Origin: Albifimbria verrucaria
Lineage: Eukaryota; Ascomycota; Sordariomycetes; Hypocreales; Stachybotryaceae
Assembly (NCBI GenBank): GCA_020081605.1
Contig: JAHREC010000009.1
Location: 1,240,001-1,304,000 of the forward strand
Direction: 5' to 3'
Length of the DNA: 64,000 nt
The notes under the pieces are model-generated. The model worked only from the letters and a program-made list of their open reading frames with translations, did not search any database and had not been told where the DNA came from. Of the stretch, positions 36,646-49,400 are shown piece by piece; position 1 is the stretch's first letter, and every line of letters starts with the position of its first letter. Position numbers and translations under genes: made by a program.

Positions 36646-38459
36646 CTAGCAGTCACACCGCTCGTAGTGCCTCGGGAATGGGACCACATCACGAACATTG
36701 GGGACGCCCGTCATGTAGCTCAGTAAACGGTCGAAGCCTAGACCAAAACCACCGTGGGAGGGCACCCCAGCGTCTGAGATCCAAGTACCAGTTCATAGGG
36801 TCGTTGGCCTTGGCTTTACGGCCCTTGGGGACTTCCAACCCATGCAAGGCCATGTTATCTTCCAGCTCTGGGAGCCGGTGCTCACGCATCGAGCCTCCAG
36901 CCAGCTCACCCAGGTCTGGCACGAGAAGGTCGAAGCAGTCAACCGTCGGTCCCTGAGACGGAGGCGACGACGACTGCAGCATGTAGAAGGCCTTGATCTC
37001 GCGGGGATACTGAGTGATGAAGACTGGGACATAGGCATCAAGCTCCGCATCATAGCCAACCTCCTTGGCCAGGTACTTCTCGTGCTCCGATTGCAGCCCT
37101 GCACCCCAGACGGGCTTGTGCTCAAATTTGTCCGCCACGGGCTGCAATAATTCAATCGCTTGGGTGTACGTAATGCGGTGCCACTTGCGATCAGTGAGAA
37201 GACCACGCCAACGCCTCTGGAGCTCCTTGCGCTCTACCAAGTCCTCAAAGGCCAGGCGTTCTGCCGGATCCTTGGAATCCAGTCGGTTACTCTCCAGCTC
37301 CGCCGCAGCCCTAAGCTGTTTCAGACCACTGGCGAGAGAATACATCATCTTCTGTAGCAAATCCATGACCTGTTCCATGTCTTGAACGAAGCTCATCTCC
37401 GCTTCAAGCATGTAGAACTCACTGAGGTGGCGGGAGGTGTCACTCTGCTCGGCTCGGAACGTAGGCGAGAGGGTCCATACGTTGCCGAGAGCCTGGGCTA
37501 GAGCCTCGAGGTGAAGCTGGGCTGAGACAGTGAGATACTTTGGGTCCCTGAAGAACTCGTCTGACCCTGAGCCCTTGACACCGAAAGCCTCGCCAGCGCC
37601 CTCACAGTCAGACGAGGTGATGATGGGGGATGCGTCTGGCGGAACTTCTCGTGGAAGAAGAACTGGGTGAGGAGCGCAATGGCATCCGAGCGGAAGCGGA
37701 GAAGGGTAGAGTTGAGGGAGTGCGTGAGCGGAGATGGGAGATGGTGCGCAAGCTCTCGGGTGTCTGGTATTTGTTCTGGATAGGGTAGGTCTAGGATTGT
37801 CGGTGAGCGACAGAGTCACCGAGGGGGCAAGAAAAAATGGCTTGGGCTCACCTGAGGATCAGAAGGTCCGAGTACGTCGACCTCAGTGGCTCGTAGCTCA
37901 ACGACTGCGGCGGGTAGACTAGCATCGGCATTGCTGGAGGGTTGAATGGTAGTATCCCGATTGGCAATGATCTCAGCCGCAGATGCTCCCGCCAAAGCCT
38001 GCTGGGCTACAGAAACCGGGTCTGAGACTTGATGAGCAGAGAATTCCGAATCGGTTGATGGCGTCTCATTCCGCCATGAACCCTTGAGACGAACGGCAGC
38101 TCCAGGCCGGATGCTAAGGTGGACAGATGGTCAGCGGAATGATCAGGACGCGGATCGTGACGTGACAGTGCGTACTCAGCTGATAAAGCTTTGTCAACGA
38201 CGGCCTGGACAGGGCGCATGGAAGAGCCGTCGGTGACGTCGACAAAGCGGACGCCGGAGCTCTTGCGAACGGACCTCACCCAACCACAGACTTCGACATC
38301 AGAGACCGGGGCCTCCGTCTTCCAAGACTTGAGATCGGCGACGGTTTTGATGTGCTGATGGGCTTGGCCTGGAACACGCACGGCATAGTGCCTGTGAGGC
38401 TGATGGCAGACCCGGCGCCATGGTTGAAGGCGGGTTAGGTGGACCGTCCTCATCCTCAT
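36646..38459 (-). CDS. Asparaginyl-tRNA synthetase, mitochondrial type
   Basis: Exons 38459-38176, 38113-37852 and 37790-36646. Class II synthetase that charges tRNA-Asn. The first ATG opens a basic leader ([16 protein letters not shown]) fitting mitochondrial import. The OB-fold anticodon domain follows ([19 protein letters not shown]), then [20 protein letters not shown], the motif 2 region ([25 protein letters not shown]) and motif 3 ([16 protein letters not shown]), ending RHYERCDC. A roughly 50-residue Ala/Ser-rich insert lies in the OB fold between RLKGSWRNE and [12 protein letters not shown]. Frame slips are at the G/C runs 37716-37718 and 37625-37629, plus a net two bases at 36756-36768. 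With four bases added the CDS is 565 codons (564 aa). The cytosolic enzyme would be a separate gene. Confidence 0.92.
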
Positions 38460-38810
38460 GGTTTCAAGCTTGGATATCAAAGACGGGAAGCTCTATGCCT
38501 GCCAGCTTGCCGGTCTGCTTGCCTGCCTGCCCGGACAGGAGAGAGAGCGCGGACGGGCCAGACGGTGAGTCCGCAAAATGCAGAAACAATTTACTTGTGC
38601 AAAAGACAAAGACAAAAACATCAAGCCACCATGTCAGGGCGGACGGTGGAGGAAGCTAGTAATCAAGATGAGGTTGAATTAGGCGTGGCCGTCCATCGCC
38701 CACTAACAGACGAAGCAGCTTTGAGATTGGTTTCCGTTTTGGTCTGGCCGGTGACAAGGAAAACCCGTTCCGTTGGGCCTGAGGTTGGCTGGAGCTGGAG
38801 GTACTGGGGG

Positions 38811-38862
38811 CTGCAGCTGCAGCTGCAGCTACAACTACAGCTACAGTTACAGTTACAGCTAG
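38811..38862. repeat. Hexanucleotide/trinucleotide repeat CAGCTG to CAGCTA/CAGTTA
   Basis: Tandem CTGCAG/AGCTAC-type units that grade from (CAGCTG) to (CTACAA/CTACAG) to (TTACAG). They are followed by GGTAGG words at 38862-38872 and 39012-39030. Confidence 0.85.
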
Positions 38863-39621
38863 GTAGGGAGCTACCTGTACGGCTTATTCCGTACCGGTTG
38901 CTAGCGTTAGCACCTTACCTGGACTGCTACGAACTAGGAGGTGCTAGCTATGGGTACGGAACAAGGCAGTAATATGATGCAGAATATGGTGTATAATCCA
39001 GCTGTGATATAGGTAGGTAGCTAGGTAGCTGTGGCCGTGTGTATGTATGCACGAGCAGCTAATGCAGCTCGACGACACCCGTACATGCAGACCCAGACGC
39101 TCTGAGACGCTCTGCTGCACCGGCTACCATGGGCTCGGGAATCAGGGCCACACCCATGCCCGTTTCTGTGCCCATCCCTATCCCCTTTCAGCCATCCAGC
39201 CATCCATCTGCCCAAGCCCAGACCACCACCCGAGCAGGAGGGAGGGAGTACTGTAAGAGAGAGGAGAGGGAGGGAGGGAGGGGACCAGGCGGCTCCGCTT
39301 CTTGGAGCGACGACGACTCGGACGACTCAGACTCAGACTGGGCTTTTAGCAGGTATTAGGTACCTCGGCTGGCGCTTCAGCCTCAGCGTGTTGCAGGGTC
39401 CTCGCGACCAGTCATTCCGCGTTTGGCAACCGAAGCGATGCAGATGATGCAGCTCGTTCCAACCCCAGCCAAGGGCGCCCCAGGCGCCTTGTCCGCCTTG
39501 TCAACTGTACATACAGGAGTACCTAAGCGCATGCACCGCACAGGCCAGGCAGGGAGGTACCTCGTGGGTGGCCTGTCGCTGCGGCTCTACCTTACCCTGC
39601 AGCCCCCGGCATGTCACTCTG

Positions 39622-39732
39622 CTCGACCTCGACCTCGACCTCAACCTTACCTTCTGCTTGCTTTTTCCTCCTTCTCATGCCTTTCACTTTTCCTTTCTTT
39701 TCTTTTTCTTCTTCCTCTTCTTCTAAACTCCA
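39622..39732. repeat. Approximately 110-nt pyrimidine-rich tract
   Basis: The plus strand is nearly all C and T, starting as (GACCTC)n and becoming (CTTTT/CTTCC)n. The opposite strand gives an artificial Glu/Lys-rich frame. Such tracts are common in promoters and 5' leaders of filamentous fungi. Confidence 0.7.
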
Positions 39733-40909
39733 CGCAGCCCGCCGACAAGTCCGCACCATCATGCCATGCACGCTTACCTGCTCACCGGTGGCGGCCGTAG
39801 TCATGTCTTGGGATTGGCGTCGTTTCTTTTTCCTCTGCCTCAACGCTGTCTCGTCCTGCATCCGAACCCCTGCTGTTCTTGATGCTTTCTTCATCGCGTG
39901 TCCTGCCCTTTGCTTTTGTCTATCCTTGCCAATAACAAACCCAACCACATGTCGCAGCAGACTTGCTTGCTTTTCACCTCGCGACGGACGTTGGCCCACG
40001 AGCTCATGACGCCGCCCACCTGCTCCCACCGGCTCCCACCGCGGATAACGCCCTTCTCTCTCTCGAGATACCCTGGTCCATGTTCCTACCGTAGCGAGCG
40101 GCCCGAACCAGGTTTCGGGGAGAGGGAGGAGAGCTGGAGACATCACCACCCGTGGCTTGCAGTCCACTCAGTCCTCGGACTCCTTGGCTTCTCTTCTTCG
40201 AGCCTTCTCTTTCGCTTCGCCTCGCCTTGCCGCTTTGTCTCATATCGGCCCTCTGATCATTGCTCGAACCAGCCCAGCCTGCCTTCGCCCTAGGACGACT
40301 ACCTTTGCCGGCGGCTACCCACGACCGTCATTGTCGTCGTCGATGTTTTCTGTCTCGTTCTCGTCGGCTTGGTTCCGTCATTCGGCTGGCTGGCTGCTGC
40401 TATTCCTGCTAGGGCCACCACCACCACTACCCATCTCCCATGTCCCAAGAAAACGGGGAGCCCAGATGTGTCTCCAAGCCGACTCGTGAGGTACCACAGA
40501 TCTGAATCGCGGCAAGGCCCCGTAAACAATGTCCCGGGCTTCCAGCAGAGGCGCAATCTCTTGACTCCCGCCCAATCGATGTTCAACATGGCCCATGTCC
40601 CTCTCCATCCTGCGTGCCCGCCAACCCGGTTGGCTTCGGTCGTCCTGCCTTTCTCCCTCCATCGCCCCCTCCCTCCTACCCCTCTCATTGCTTCTTTCAA
40701 TTCATTCTTTGCTGACCAACTAGTAGGCTTCCGCGGCCAGGACTGTGCGCGCCAGCTCGCCCGCCGTTCACGCTATCCACGCACTATGGGTTTATGGCTG
40801 ACGATGTCTGCGCAATCCCTGGCACAGCAGCAGATCTCGCACTCCAGCCAACTTAAGCAGAACATACCCTGGCACGGCCTCCCGCAGCCCTACGTGGATG
40901 TATGCCCCA

Positions 40910-40972
40910 TGTATGTATGTGCGTGTGTGCGTGTGTGTGTGCATGTATCAATGAATGAATGATTGATGAATG
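40910..40972. repeat. Compound microsatellite (GTAT)n-(GT/GC)n-(TGAA)n
   Basis: Adjacent short runs of GTAT, GTGC/GTGT and TGAA/TGAT units upstream of the PARG-like gene. Confidence 0.8.
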
Positions 40973-41666
40973 CAGGCCCTCATCCTCACCCACACCCCTC
41001 CACCCTCACTCTCCCTACCTCACCCATCCCTCCCTCCCTCCCCAAGAGTGCAGGAGCCCTGTCAACATGGATACGCTATGCCGCTTCCCTCGTGGTTCCC
41101 AGTCATATGTCTCGCAGACAGAGACATCCTCTTTCCCATGGCCCATGGCCCATGTCCATGTCCACGCCCATCCACATCTCCAGAATGCCCACACGTCAAG
41201 CCAATCCGCTCTCTTAACCACGCCCTCCTAAGCTCAGGTCAAGCGATGGTCTGCTCTACATCCTCAAAGGGCCATCCGTCCGTCTGTTCCCCACACCCCT
41301 GGCCAGCCCTCTCGACTCGTTCGTCCTATTTGTTTGGCTCATATGCTCGCCTCCCGCTGAATCTGTTCCAAACAGGTGGCTCAGATCTTGGACATATTGG
41401 GTTGCACAGTTTGTCGGCATCCCTCCGCCCTCGCTTCTGTCTTCCTGGTTCAACAACTGCCAATGGCTGTTGCCTCAAGATACTCCTCCAAGCAACAAAC
41501 ATAAAAGGCTCCTCTCTGCCTACTTCTTTCGGCTCATGTGCTTGATCTCCACGCCTTCATACACTTGCTCATCTGTTCTCTTCAATCTTCTACTGTCGCT
41601 TCCGCTACCGTCGTTGCTGCCCGGTCTTTTATGTGCAGCTCATATAGTTGACTTACAACATTCAAT

Positions 41667-42699
41667 ATGTCATCGACTTCAAGATCCAGCCGGGTGAGGC
41701 CTTCAGAGGTCGCCGCTGATACCAAGAAAAACTTCATCCCCATGATCAAGTCACGCTATTCCGAGATCTACCCTCCCTACTCTATCCTCTACCGGAATCC
41801 TACACAGCAGTTGCCCCTCTCACGTCGGGCACTTAGCACCCGGCCGCCCGTCTTCCGCTTGGAGGTTGGCGATCCGGTCATGAGAGCCATATATTACGGC
41901 GCCGTCGACACCCAATCCAGCCAAGCTGCTGGTGGGGACAGAATCCGCATTCCGTTTATCTGTGCGGCTAACGAACGTCGTGCTGGAGGAGACTGGGAAA
42001 CCGGTTGCGCAGGTTACGAAGAGAAACTGTGTCGAAGGAGCAATCTCTCGGCCACGCTGGGCACACCGTGGCCAGGTGCACAAGAGACTAGCAATTACCC
42101 TATTCCGTCAGCCGGTGGCATTCTCTCAGATGCGGTCGTTGTCTGCCGTGGTCCTCATGAGCGCTATGAACAGCTGGAACAGTGGTTTGATCTGCCGGTT
42201 GTCTCGGTAGCACCGACACGTTGGCCTAAGCTTAAGGATTACGGTTCCAAGTACTCGTTCTCGGAAGAGCGAGACATGATCCGGGAGAAAATCCGGGGCG
42301 CTCTACGTATCTGCCTCTACAACGGTTACGATCGAGTTGTCATTGGTGATTTTGGGCTTGGCAACGGTTACCGCAATCCACCTCAGGAGCTTGCCGAGAT
42401 TTGGCGGGATGTTTTTCTATTTGACCCAGAACTACGTGGACAATTCGCCTACGTCGTCTTTGTCTTTGAAGATCCGTCACAGAGCACGATGCGACTGATT
42501 CACGATGACATGACGCGCAAAGAGAGCAAGAGGGAGGCTCTCGGGGCAAGTCTTCCAGTTCCAGCAGCTCGTCATCGTCGCGCTCCAGCAGCTTCCCACA
42601 GACTTTGCCATATTTGAGCACATTTTCGATCAATCAGAGATTGACCGTGTACTGAGCAAGCCTGATCCCCGCTACGGGCTGGATATGATCACAACCTGA
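41667..42699 (+). CDS. Microbial-type PARG catalytic domain protein (TIGR02452/DUF2263-like)
   Basis: An intronless gene of 344 aa after correction. The N-terminal half matches the microbial-type poly(ADP-ribose) glycohydrolase/macrodomain family: FICAANERRAGGDW at about 97-110, then ETGCAGYEEKLCRRSNLSAT with the paired Glu at 118-119 expected to act on ADP-ribose. It continues with SDAVVVCRGPHERYE, VVSVAPTRWPKL and VVIGDFGLGNGYRNPP. By family, it would bind or hydrolyse ADP-ribose derivatives; the substrate is not known. After STMRLIHDDMTRKESK the frame slips at GGGG 42543-42546 and CCC 42595-42597. Adding a base at each gives a nine-Ser linker, then PTDFAIFEHIFDQSEIDRVL and the end PRYGLDMITT. 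Without them, the serine tract and conserved-looking tail are lost. Confidence 0.85.
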
Positions 42700-45600
42700 T
42701 TGGGGAGCTGCTCATCGGGGCCTGTCCCGACAGTCTTGGAAAGCAAGGCAGCCAGACTTGGTATCAGAGAGGCTCTTTTTGGCTGCGTTTCGCGCTTGCG
42801 CAGCCCGTCTGTTGGCAGACGAACCAACAAAACGTTGGTTCTGTCAAGCATTATCAGCTATGCAAGGGTGAATCCCACCCACCTCCTGCGGCTTGGAGTT
42901 GCTGGGGTGGACGGAATGGCGCTCCAAGCCAACGATCTCCATGCCTCGACCGGGGTGGGAGGCACACGGCCATTAAGCCCTGGTCCATGATGGCGATCCC
43001 TCGTGGAGCACTGTTCAGGTCGTCTTTTCCTTTGGGTTTCCAATATTTTGTAACAAGAGTAAGAAAGCGGAACGCAGCTGAGGGTAGATTATGTGGGTTT
43101 GTGTGCGTCCAGGAGCGTTGGTCCGTCGCCAGCCCCTGTTTCGTTTGTGTATTTTTTGCACCTCGTTTTTTGCTTCCCCCTCTCTGAATGAAACCCCTGT
43201 TGGTGGCCAGCCCAACCAGTGAGGCGTCATCGGGGTCTGGCCGATGGCTACGGCTACGGCTACGGCTACGGCTAGGGAAGACCCGCGGACTTGTTCCTTT
43301 TCCTTGCGTCTATCCCGAGATACACTGCCTTTGGGCTTACTTGTTAGTTTACGTTAAGAAATGCCATGGTTCTGTCTTCTGAACGGTTACTTGCCAATGG
43401 ATGTGACATGAAACGGGCCCTCCCTCTGCAACCCTTCTTTGATATGCAGTTGGCTCGTAGAGAATCTGCACGCCTGTCTTCTGATGAGTGCCATTACGTT
43501 TTCTTCGACACGCCTTCCCCACTCCTCCCCTCCGCCCTGCCTCGAGGATATCGGGGCGACGAGATTAGTCGCGACTCTGTTGGCTAACGCACCAGGGAAC
43601 GTGGAGGCCAGACCACAATACCGACCGTACGCTTTGACTCTGCACGTCCAACGTCGCCCGCAAGGCCATATTGGGAGGGAGGGGGAGCCATACGGAACAC
43701 ATGCGCACGAGCGAGGTAGACAGGGTGTGCACATTCCAACCGTGACGGCTGGTATCTAAATAGCAGCGAGTGCTTGATCTAAGTCGGCGAGGTAGCATTC
43801 GTGCAGTCCTACCCGAGAGGCAGCATTCTTTTCTTTTCTTTTCTTCTCTCTCTTTCTCCTGTTACACGCCCTCCCTCGTCGAACCACGGGCAGAAGAGAA
43901 CAAGGCCCCAACGACTTGTAGCCGAGCCGAGCCTCAAAATCCGTTGCAAAGGAAGAAACAAAATTACCAAGCCTTTTTCCCAGAGACGTGTTATGTCAAA
44001 CTGTCTTAGACCCGGGCCACGGCTTGGCCAAGCCGGACACCCGCCCATGCGACGCTTCCCCTGTTCTTTCGCGTGCTTGCTTGGTCTCGAACATGGACCA
44101 GATGTTTGTCTTCCCATGTGCATACTTGTTTCCCGTACAGACATGCAAGCGTATAATAATAGGCACTGCCATTTTTGTTTCTGCAGGACACGACGCGGGG
44201 AGCCGGCCACGACCCGTTGCTTCTTCCCTGGGCCTCCAACCCTCCGCCCCCTTCTTACTCCCTGCCGGATAACACGCAGTCCGGCGTGGGCAGGACGCGG
44301 GAGGCGTCGGAGGACAAGGGCACGTTGGCCGTCAGCCCGGAAAAGCCTGATTGTGCAGGAAAGAAATAACGGTTAACGAGGGTAATGAAACAATGGGTAG
44401 GGGGAGGGGCCGGCCATGGTCTGTAGTGAGAGAGAGAGGAAAATAGACGGCCTCTGCGTCAGGTCCAAACACGGCACTGCCCTGCATGTCTCGCAGGCCA
44501 GGGCCAGAGAAGAAAGACGAAGGCGAGAGAAGACGCAATAGAAGCAGCCCGTCCTGGGCGTGACGAAACGGCCGCAACCTTCGCCCGCGCCGTTGATTGC
44601 GGAGCCGTGGTCCTGCGATGGGATGTTTTGTCTCTCAACGCCTCCCCTTCTCTCGTGAATAACAGGCCGTGCGGCCATGCTACTACCCGTTTTCTTGGAA
44701 ACCTTTTCCATTTATTTTCTTTTTCCCTTTTCGTCCGCTTTCTTTGCTTCTTCCTTAGTCCCCTCCCCCACCCCTTCTCGGTCTTGGATTTGGGTGAGGC
44801 GCTTCGGTGGGTTGTCGTCATGTCTCTAGGGTCGGCTCAGCAGAGAAAACCTTCTGTCTCTGGATTTTTCTAGCTCGGAAGGAAATTGCTTTAGTTCTCC
44901 CTCGTGACGCTGGGAAAAAGGGGAAGCGGACGTGCTTTTCCCTTGTTGCTTCGTCAAATCGTCTACAGCCCATGGGCACGCATCCGCGGAGAAACCCTTG
45001 CATGTTGTATCTACTCTGTCCCGGCAGGCTGATCGATGTCTTTGGCTTGATGATTGACGAGAATGGTATTGTGATAGTGCACGCATATGGGCGTGACGAA
45101 CCAGCGCCCGGTTATGCATGATCACGTAGCGATGCGTCCAGCTCACTCAACGCCTCCATATCCAAACTGCTTCTGCTGCAGGAAACGAGGCCAAATAATA
45201 CCAGCCCAGGCGAGTTCGGTAGACAGATTAAACCTCTCAAGCTGTGATGTCAGGCTATCCTGTCAATAGATAGCTGACAGGACACGACTAGCCGACACCG
45301 AGCGCCACCACAAGCGCGGACGCAAGTCCGTTACTCATGCCTCATCGACCGACACTTTGACCCATCCATCCCTTCTAGTCGTGCAGAAAACCGAACGATA
45401 TTCTTCAGAAAACACTCGATTCAGTGAGGCCCGTGGGTGGGAGGCTATTGAGCGCCTCGCTCGGCTCTCACTTCCGGAGACTGACTGCATGCCAAGCTGA
45501 AAAAGTGCTGCCATTTCCTAGCCATAGAGGATGTAGAGAGCTTTGGTGCTGTCATCCGTTAGTTATCGACGACCAACCTGAGTTATTTCTGCGCCCAGCC

Positions 45601-46464
45601 TTGGTATCAGCGCCTGAAATTGCCAATCTTCGGTCGTCCCATCTCGCGCGCTCCAATGAAGAGCCCGGGACGGCTCGTGCCTCTTGAAGACAAGCAGATG
45701 GCAGCAGCAACAGCAGCAGCACACATATGCATAACGCCGCGAACCAACCCGCCGCCTATTCCGCCCCAACGCGCGCCTACATAGCTGTTCATGCCGGTCC
45801 CCGCCCCCAAGCCAACGAACAGCGCCAGTCCATGCTACCGGAAAGGAGGGTGTGTGTGGTGTGTGAGAAAAGGAACAGCCTGACGACCTCCATACCCAAT
45901 CCTTGCCGAAGGAGGGGGCCAGCCAACATGTGACATGTCGCTTTCTGACCCTTTCTGCTGGGAGGCGTTCAGCCGTCGACCCACGCTCGTGGATTCACGC
46001 CTGCATTTGCGCGAACCGCCCGAGCGGGCAAGACGACGTCACAAGATAAGGCATGAAAAGTGGCAGAAACTACTGCAGCGCTGCAGCTCATGGTAAATCA
46101 CGTCAAGGGGACGGGGGCCATGTCGTGGGTCACGGGCCAATGTGACTAGTCTCACCAACTCCCAGCAAACTTGGTCAACCGGCAATGGAAGCCGGCAAGA
46201 GAAGGGTTCGAAGGTAATAAGAAGCGGCCACGCGAGAAATCCAAGACAAAAGAAAGAAGAAAACAGGGACGAACAAGAAAAGAAAAGAAACGAAACGAAA
46301 CACCAAAAGCAATGTGCACAACGTGGGTGTCATGGCTGCCATGCATTCAAAAATCTCAAACTAGCGCTTTCAGTAGAGCATCTGCTTCCATCCCGTTCCG
46401 CGCCTTCTAGCTTTTCTTCTTTCAAAAGTCATAATGTTAATCCGCCGAATGCTCCCGCTCCATT
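42700..46464. other. Spacer between PARG-like gene and SEC24 3' end
   Basis: About 3.7 kb with no supportable gene. Several frames of 80-190 codons overlap on opposite strands near 43.8-44.8 kb but have no motif and no intron structure. Purine-rich AGAAAGAAGAAA runs occur near 46250-46300 and T/C-rich runs near 43830-43860 and 44700-44770. Confidence 0.55.
43245..43274. repeat. GGCTAC hexanucleotide repeat, about five copies
   Basis: A near-perfect tandem (GGCTAC) array in the spacer 3' of the PARG-like gene. Confidence 0.9.
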
Positions 46465-49400
46465 TTACCAGTAAGACGGCCGCAGCGCCGTGAGGTTGGC
46501 CAACGTGGCTGCGTCGGTTTCGCCCTCCTTCTTCCGCTGTCCGCTCAGCTACGCGTGTGTCAGTAGTCTGCTTGCCGGGGCATCGTTTGTGTCCGTAACC
46601 GGTCAGAACTTACCTCCAATTGCACTCCCTTGTGAATGTGCACCAGCCAGTCTACGTAGCTCTGCGCCTCATTGTTTCGATCCTCGACCAGCATGCGGGC
46701 GAACTCGAATTCGGCACCGTCGATACCCTGTCGTGCCAGCTGAATCGTCAAGCCCTTGGAGCCACGCATGGTCTTTAGGAATTCAATAATGTTGCGGACC
46801 TGCGCGTTCAGGTGAGTCTCAAGCACGGGCAGAGACGAGGTGTACGCGTCGAGACTCTTGAGGAATCCTTGCCCTCGCCAAAGAGATCCGCAATCAGGTT
46901 TGGCGACGTCTGAGCATGGAACCACAGGAGGCACTGCTGACCATTGTCCACCAAGTATACGCCACCAGGCTCCACCAGCGAGAATGAAGTTCGGACTGAG
47001 GGTGGCAGCTTCAGATGGCCGGTCTCAGGGTCGGCAAAGCCCTCTTCTGGCTGCAGGTTGTGAATGGGAATCATTCGTGGGTAGAGGTAGAGACTAAGCT
47101 CCAAGGGACCCATGGAACGCATCATGCGGATCTCGTTGACTCGGCGGTCAGAGCTCTCGATACCTCCCTTGAAAGCCCTGCACTTGATGAGTGCAAGCAT
47201 GTACATGGCGAATTCCTTCAGCCTCTCCGGCATCACCAGCTGACTAGGCGGGTGCTGCTGTGCTGAGTGCTTCCTGTAGCAAGACAAAACGTCAATCGTG
47301 CGCTCCGTGAGCCAGTTCCTGGTATCCTTCAAGTTGTTAGAGCTAGTTACGAGCTTAGTGCTGGCCTCCTTGGCCAACAGCGTGACGACGGCATCTTGGT
47401 CGATGAACTTCATGCAATTCCGGACGCCCTGCTCCTTCGCTCCCGCCTCCTTGGATGTGTCGCTCACGCTGGCAATGACATTAGAGCATCGCACGCGGCG
47501 TTGACCTGAGGCAGTAGTGTAGAGGAAAGCCGATTGGAAATGAGCATCGAGCTTGGCATCGAGCTTGCCGTCGTGAGTGAATGATACGCCAAATGCCTTG
47601 TCCGCATCGACAACGCCAATTTCAGGTCGGCACCAAACGTGTGCTGGACAAAGTTGCCGTGGTATGCCGAGATTTGCAGGCCGTTGGAGCAGCGGACCTT
47701 CATCAAGCCCTGGTAGCCAGATTCTCGGGTCACAGCGTGGGAGATTTCTGCAGACATCTTGGGACTGTCTCTAGGCGCAATGAAGTTAGGGTAGTAGTAA
47801 GTCTCGCCGCCAGTCGTAGCAGCAACGTGCCCTTTTGCCATCAGCTAGAATTCGTTGATACAAGTTGCTCCAGAACTTACCAATCGTTGCGATATCAAGA
47901 TATCCACCCGAGGGGCAGCGAGGAAGAAATCGGCACCAATACCAGAAGCCGCCATCTTCTCCGCAACCTTCTTCCACGCAGGATGCTCCGTGGTATAGAG
48001 CTTCTTGTCAAGCTCACCACCTGGATGGTTGCCGTCATCACGCATGAAGAGACGTCCAGGGCCCCAAGTTGGTAGGGCAGAACAGGCGCAGACCACCCTA
48101 CCACCCGTCTTCTCAAGAGCAGCCAGAGCTGAATTCAAACCTGAAAGCAGAGCCGGCTCTGGATTCTTGATTGCGGAGAACATTTGGGGTAGTCGTGTGA
48201 GGAGGGATGAGATGACAGCCTTTGACTCGTAAGGATCAACAAAGAGTCCCTCGCCCAGGGGCAGGAAGGGGTCTTCGAGATCAGGCATGATCATCATTTG
48301 AGCTTGTTCCAGGCCAGACTAAATCTACAGTTAGAAACCATGCCGCGTGTTATTATACCGGAGTCCCGCCACTTACGTTGATGTTGTAGAAATGAATGTC
48401 CTTATCATATGTCACAAAGCCAACCTTGGCCCCTCAGGTAGCCTTCGCCTGGGCTCTCCGTTTTCGTCCTTTTCTTGATCATCGCCTCCGTACAGCGCGG
48501 CCAAGATACCGTCGCAGAATGTCTCCATGAAGCCTTTGTTGTACGACTCCTGGGTCGCATCAATGAGGAACAACCAACGCAAGCCCACGGGTTCCTTGGT
48601 CCAGTACTCCTTGGGGACTACGAACTCCACGGTACCGCGGTGAAGCTCCGGACGCTGATCCCGATCCACGCGGACGCCTTGGGGTTCGTGGCGCAGAAGT
48701 ACTCGGCTGGGGTGTCGTTGGGATGGGTGCAAAGGTTGCAGACGAACTTGTTGCCGCCGCTTCGGAACATCATGAAGGGGTTGATGTAAGCTCGACATCT
48801 TCTGCAACGCGGTGGACCGGCATCTCCAAAGTCAAGAACAGGGATTTCGGCCTCTCCAGCTTGGAGAGGGGCCAGGGGCTGGAGGATAAGACCCAGAGGG
48901 AGACCGGTAGCTGCCAGACCATCGGCGGTGGCGGGGATGTTGTTCATGGTGAGCCTGGCAAATTTGGGCGAGGCATTGCCTTGATCGAAGGCTACGAAGG
49001 AAATGGCCGATGGTGGGGGACGTGTCGTTCGAAAGTGGGATAGACGTTCCTCAGGAAGTGCTGCTGCAAAGCATCACGGGCCGCAGGCACACTAGGCATG
49101 TCTTCCGGAGAGACCTTGCCCGGGCCACTGGAAGGAATGGTGGCAGCCGCGTCGGCAACACCAGCGCCCACGGGAAAGCCAGGCGTAGGCGGGTTGAAGG
49201 CAGCATTGCCCGGCGCAGCGAACTGGCTCTGGCTGCCGAGCTGGGGCGTGCCCTGAGGGCTCCCAAACTGACCACCAAAGGCCGGAGTGCCGGGGCTGTT
49301 GAGGAACTGGCTGGCGGGCGTGCCGGGAGCAGGCATGCCATTGAAGGCCTGTGATGAGCCAGCAGCCTCCACGGTATGGTATGCGTGTCGGTCCTTCTTC

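Larger units (their letters stand above)
38460..41666. other. Long spacer with simple repeats and pyrimidine tracts
   Basis: Contains upstream regions of the divergent synthetase and PARG-like genes. Long open frames here (for example opposite 39592-40167) are produced by low-complexity pyrimidine/purine runs and are not credible genes. Repeats are listed separately. A C/T-rich leader continues up to the start at 41667. Confidence 0.55.

Noticed and set aside
39592..40167. 191-codon minus-strand frame rich in Glu and Lys
   Set aside because: Created by a pyrimidine tract on the opposite strand (39622-39732); artefact of low complexity.
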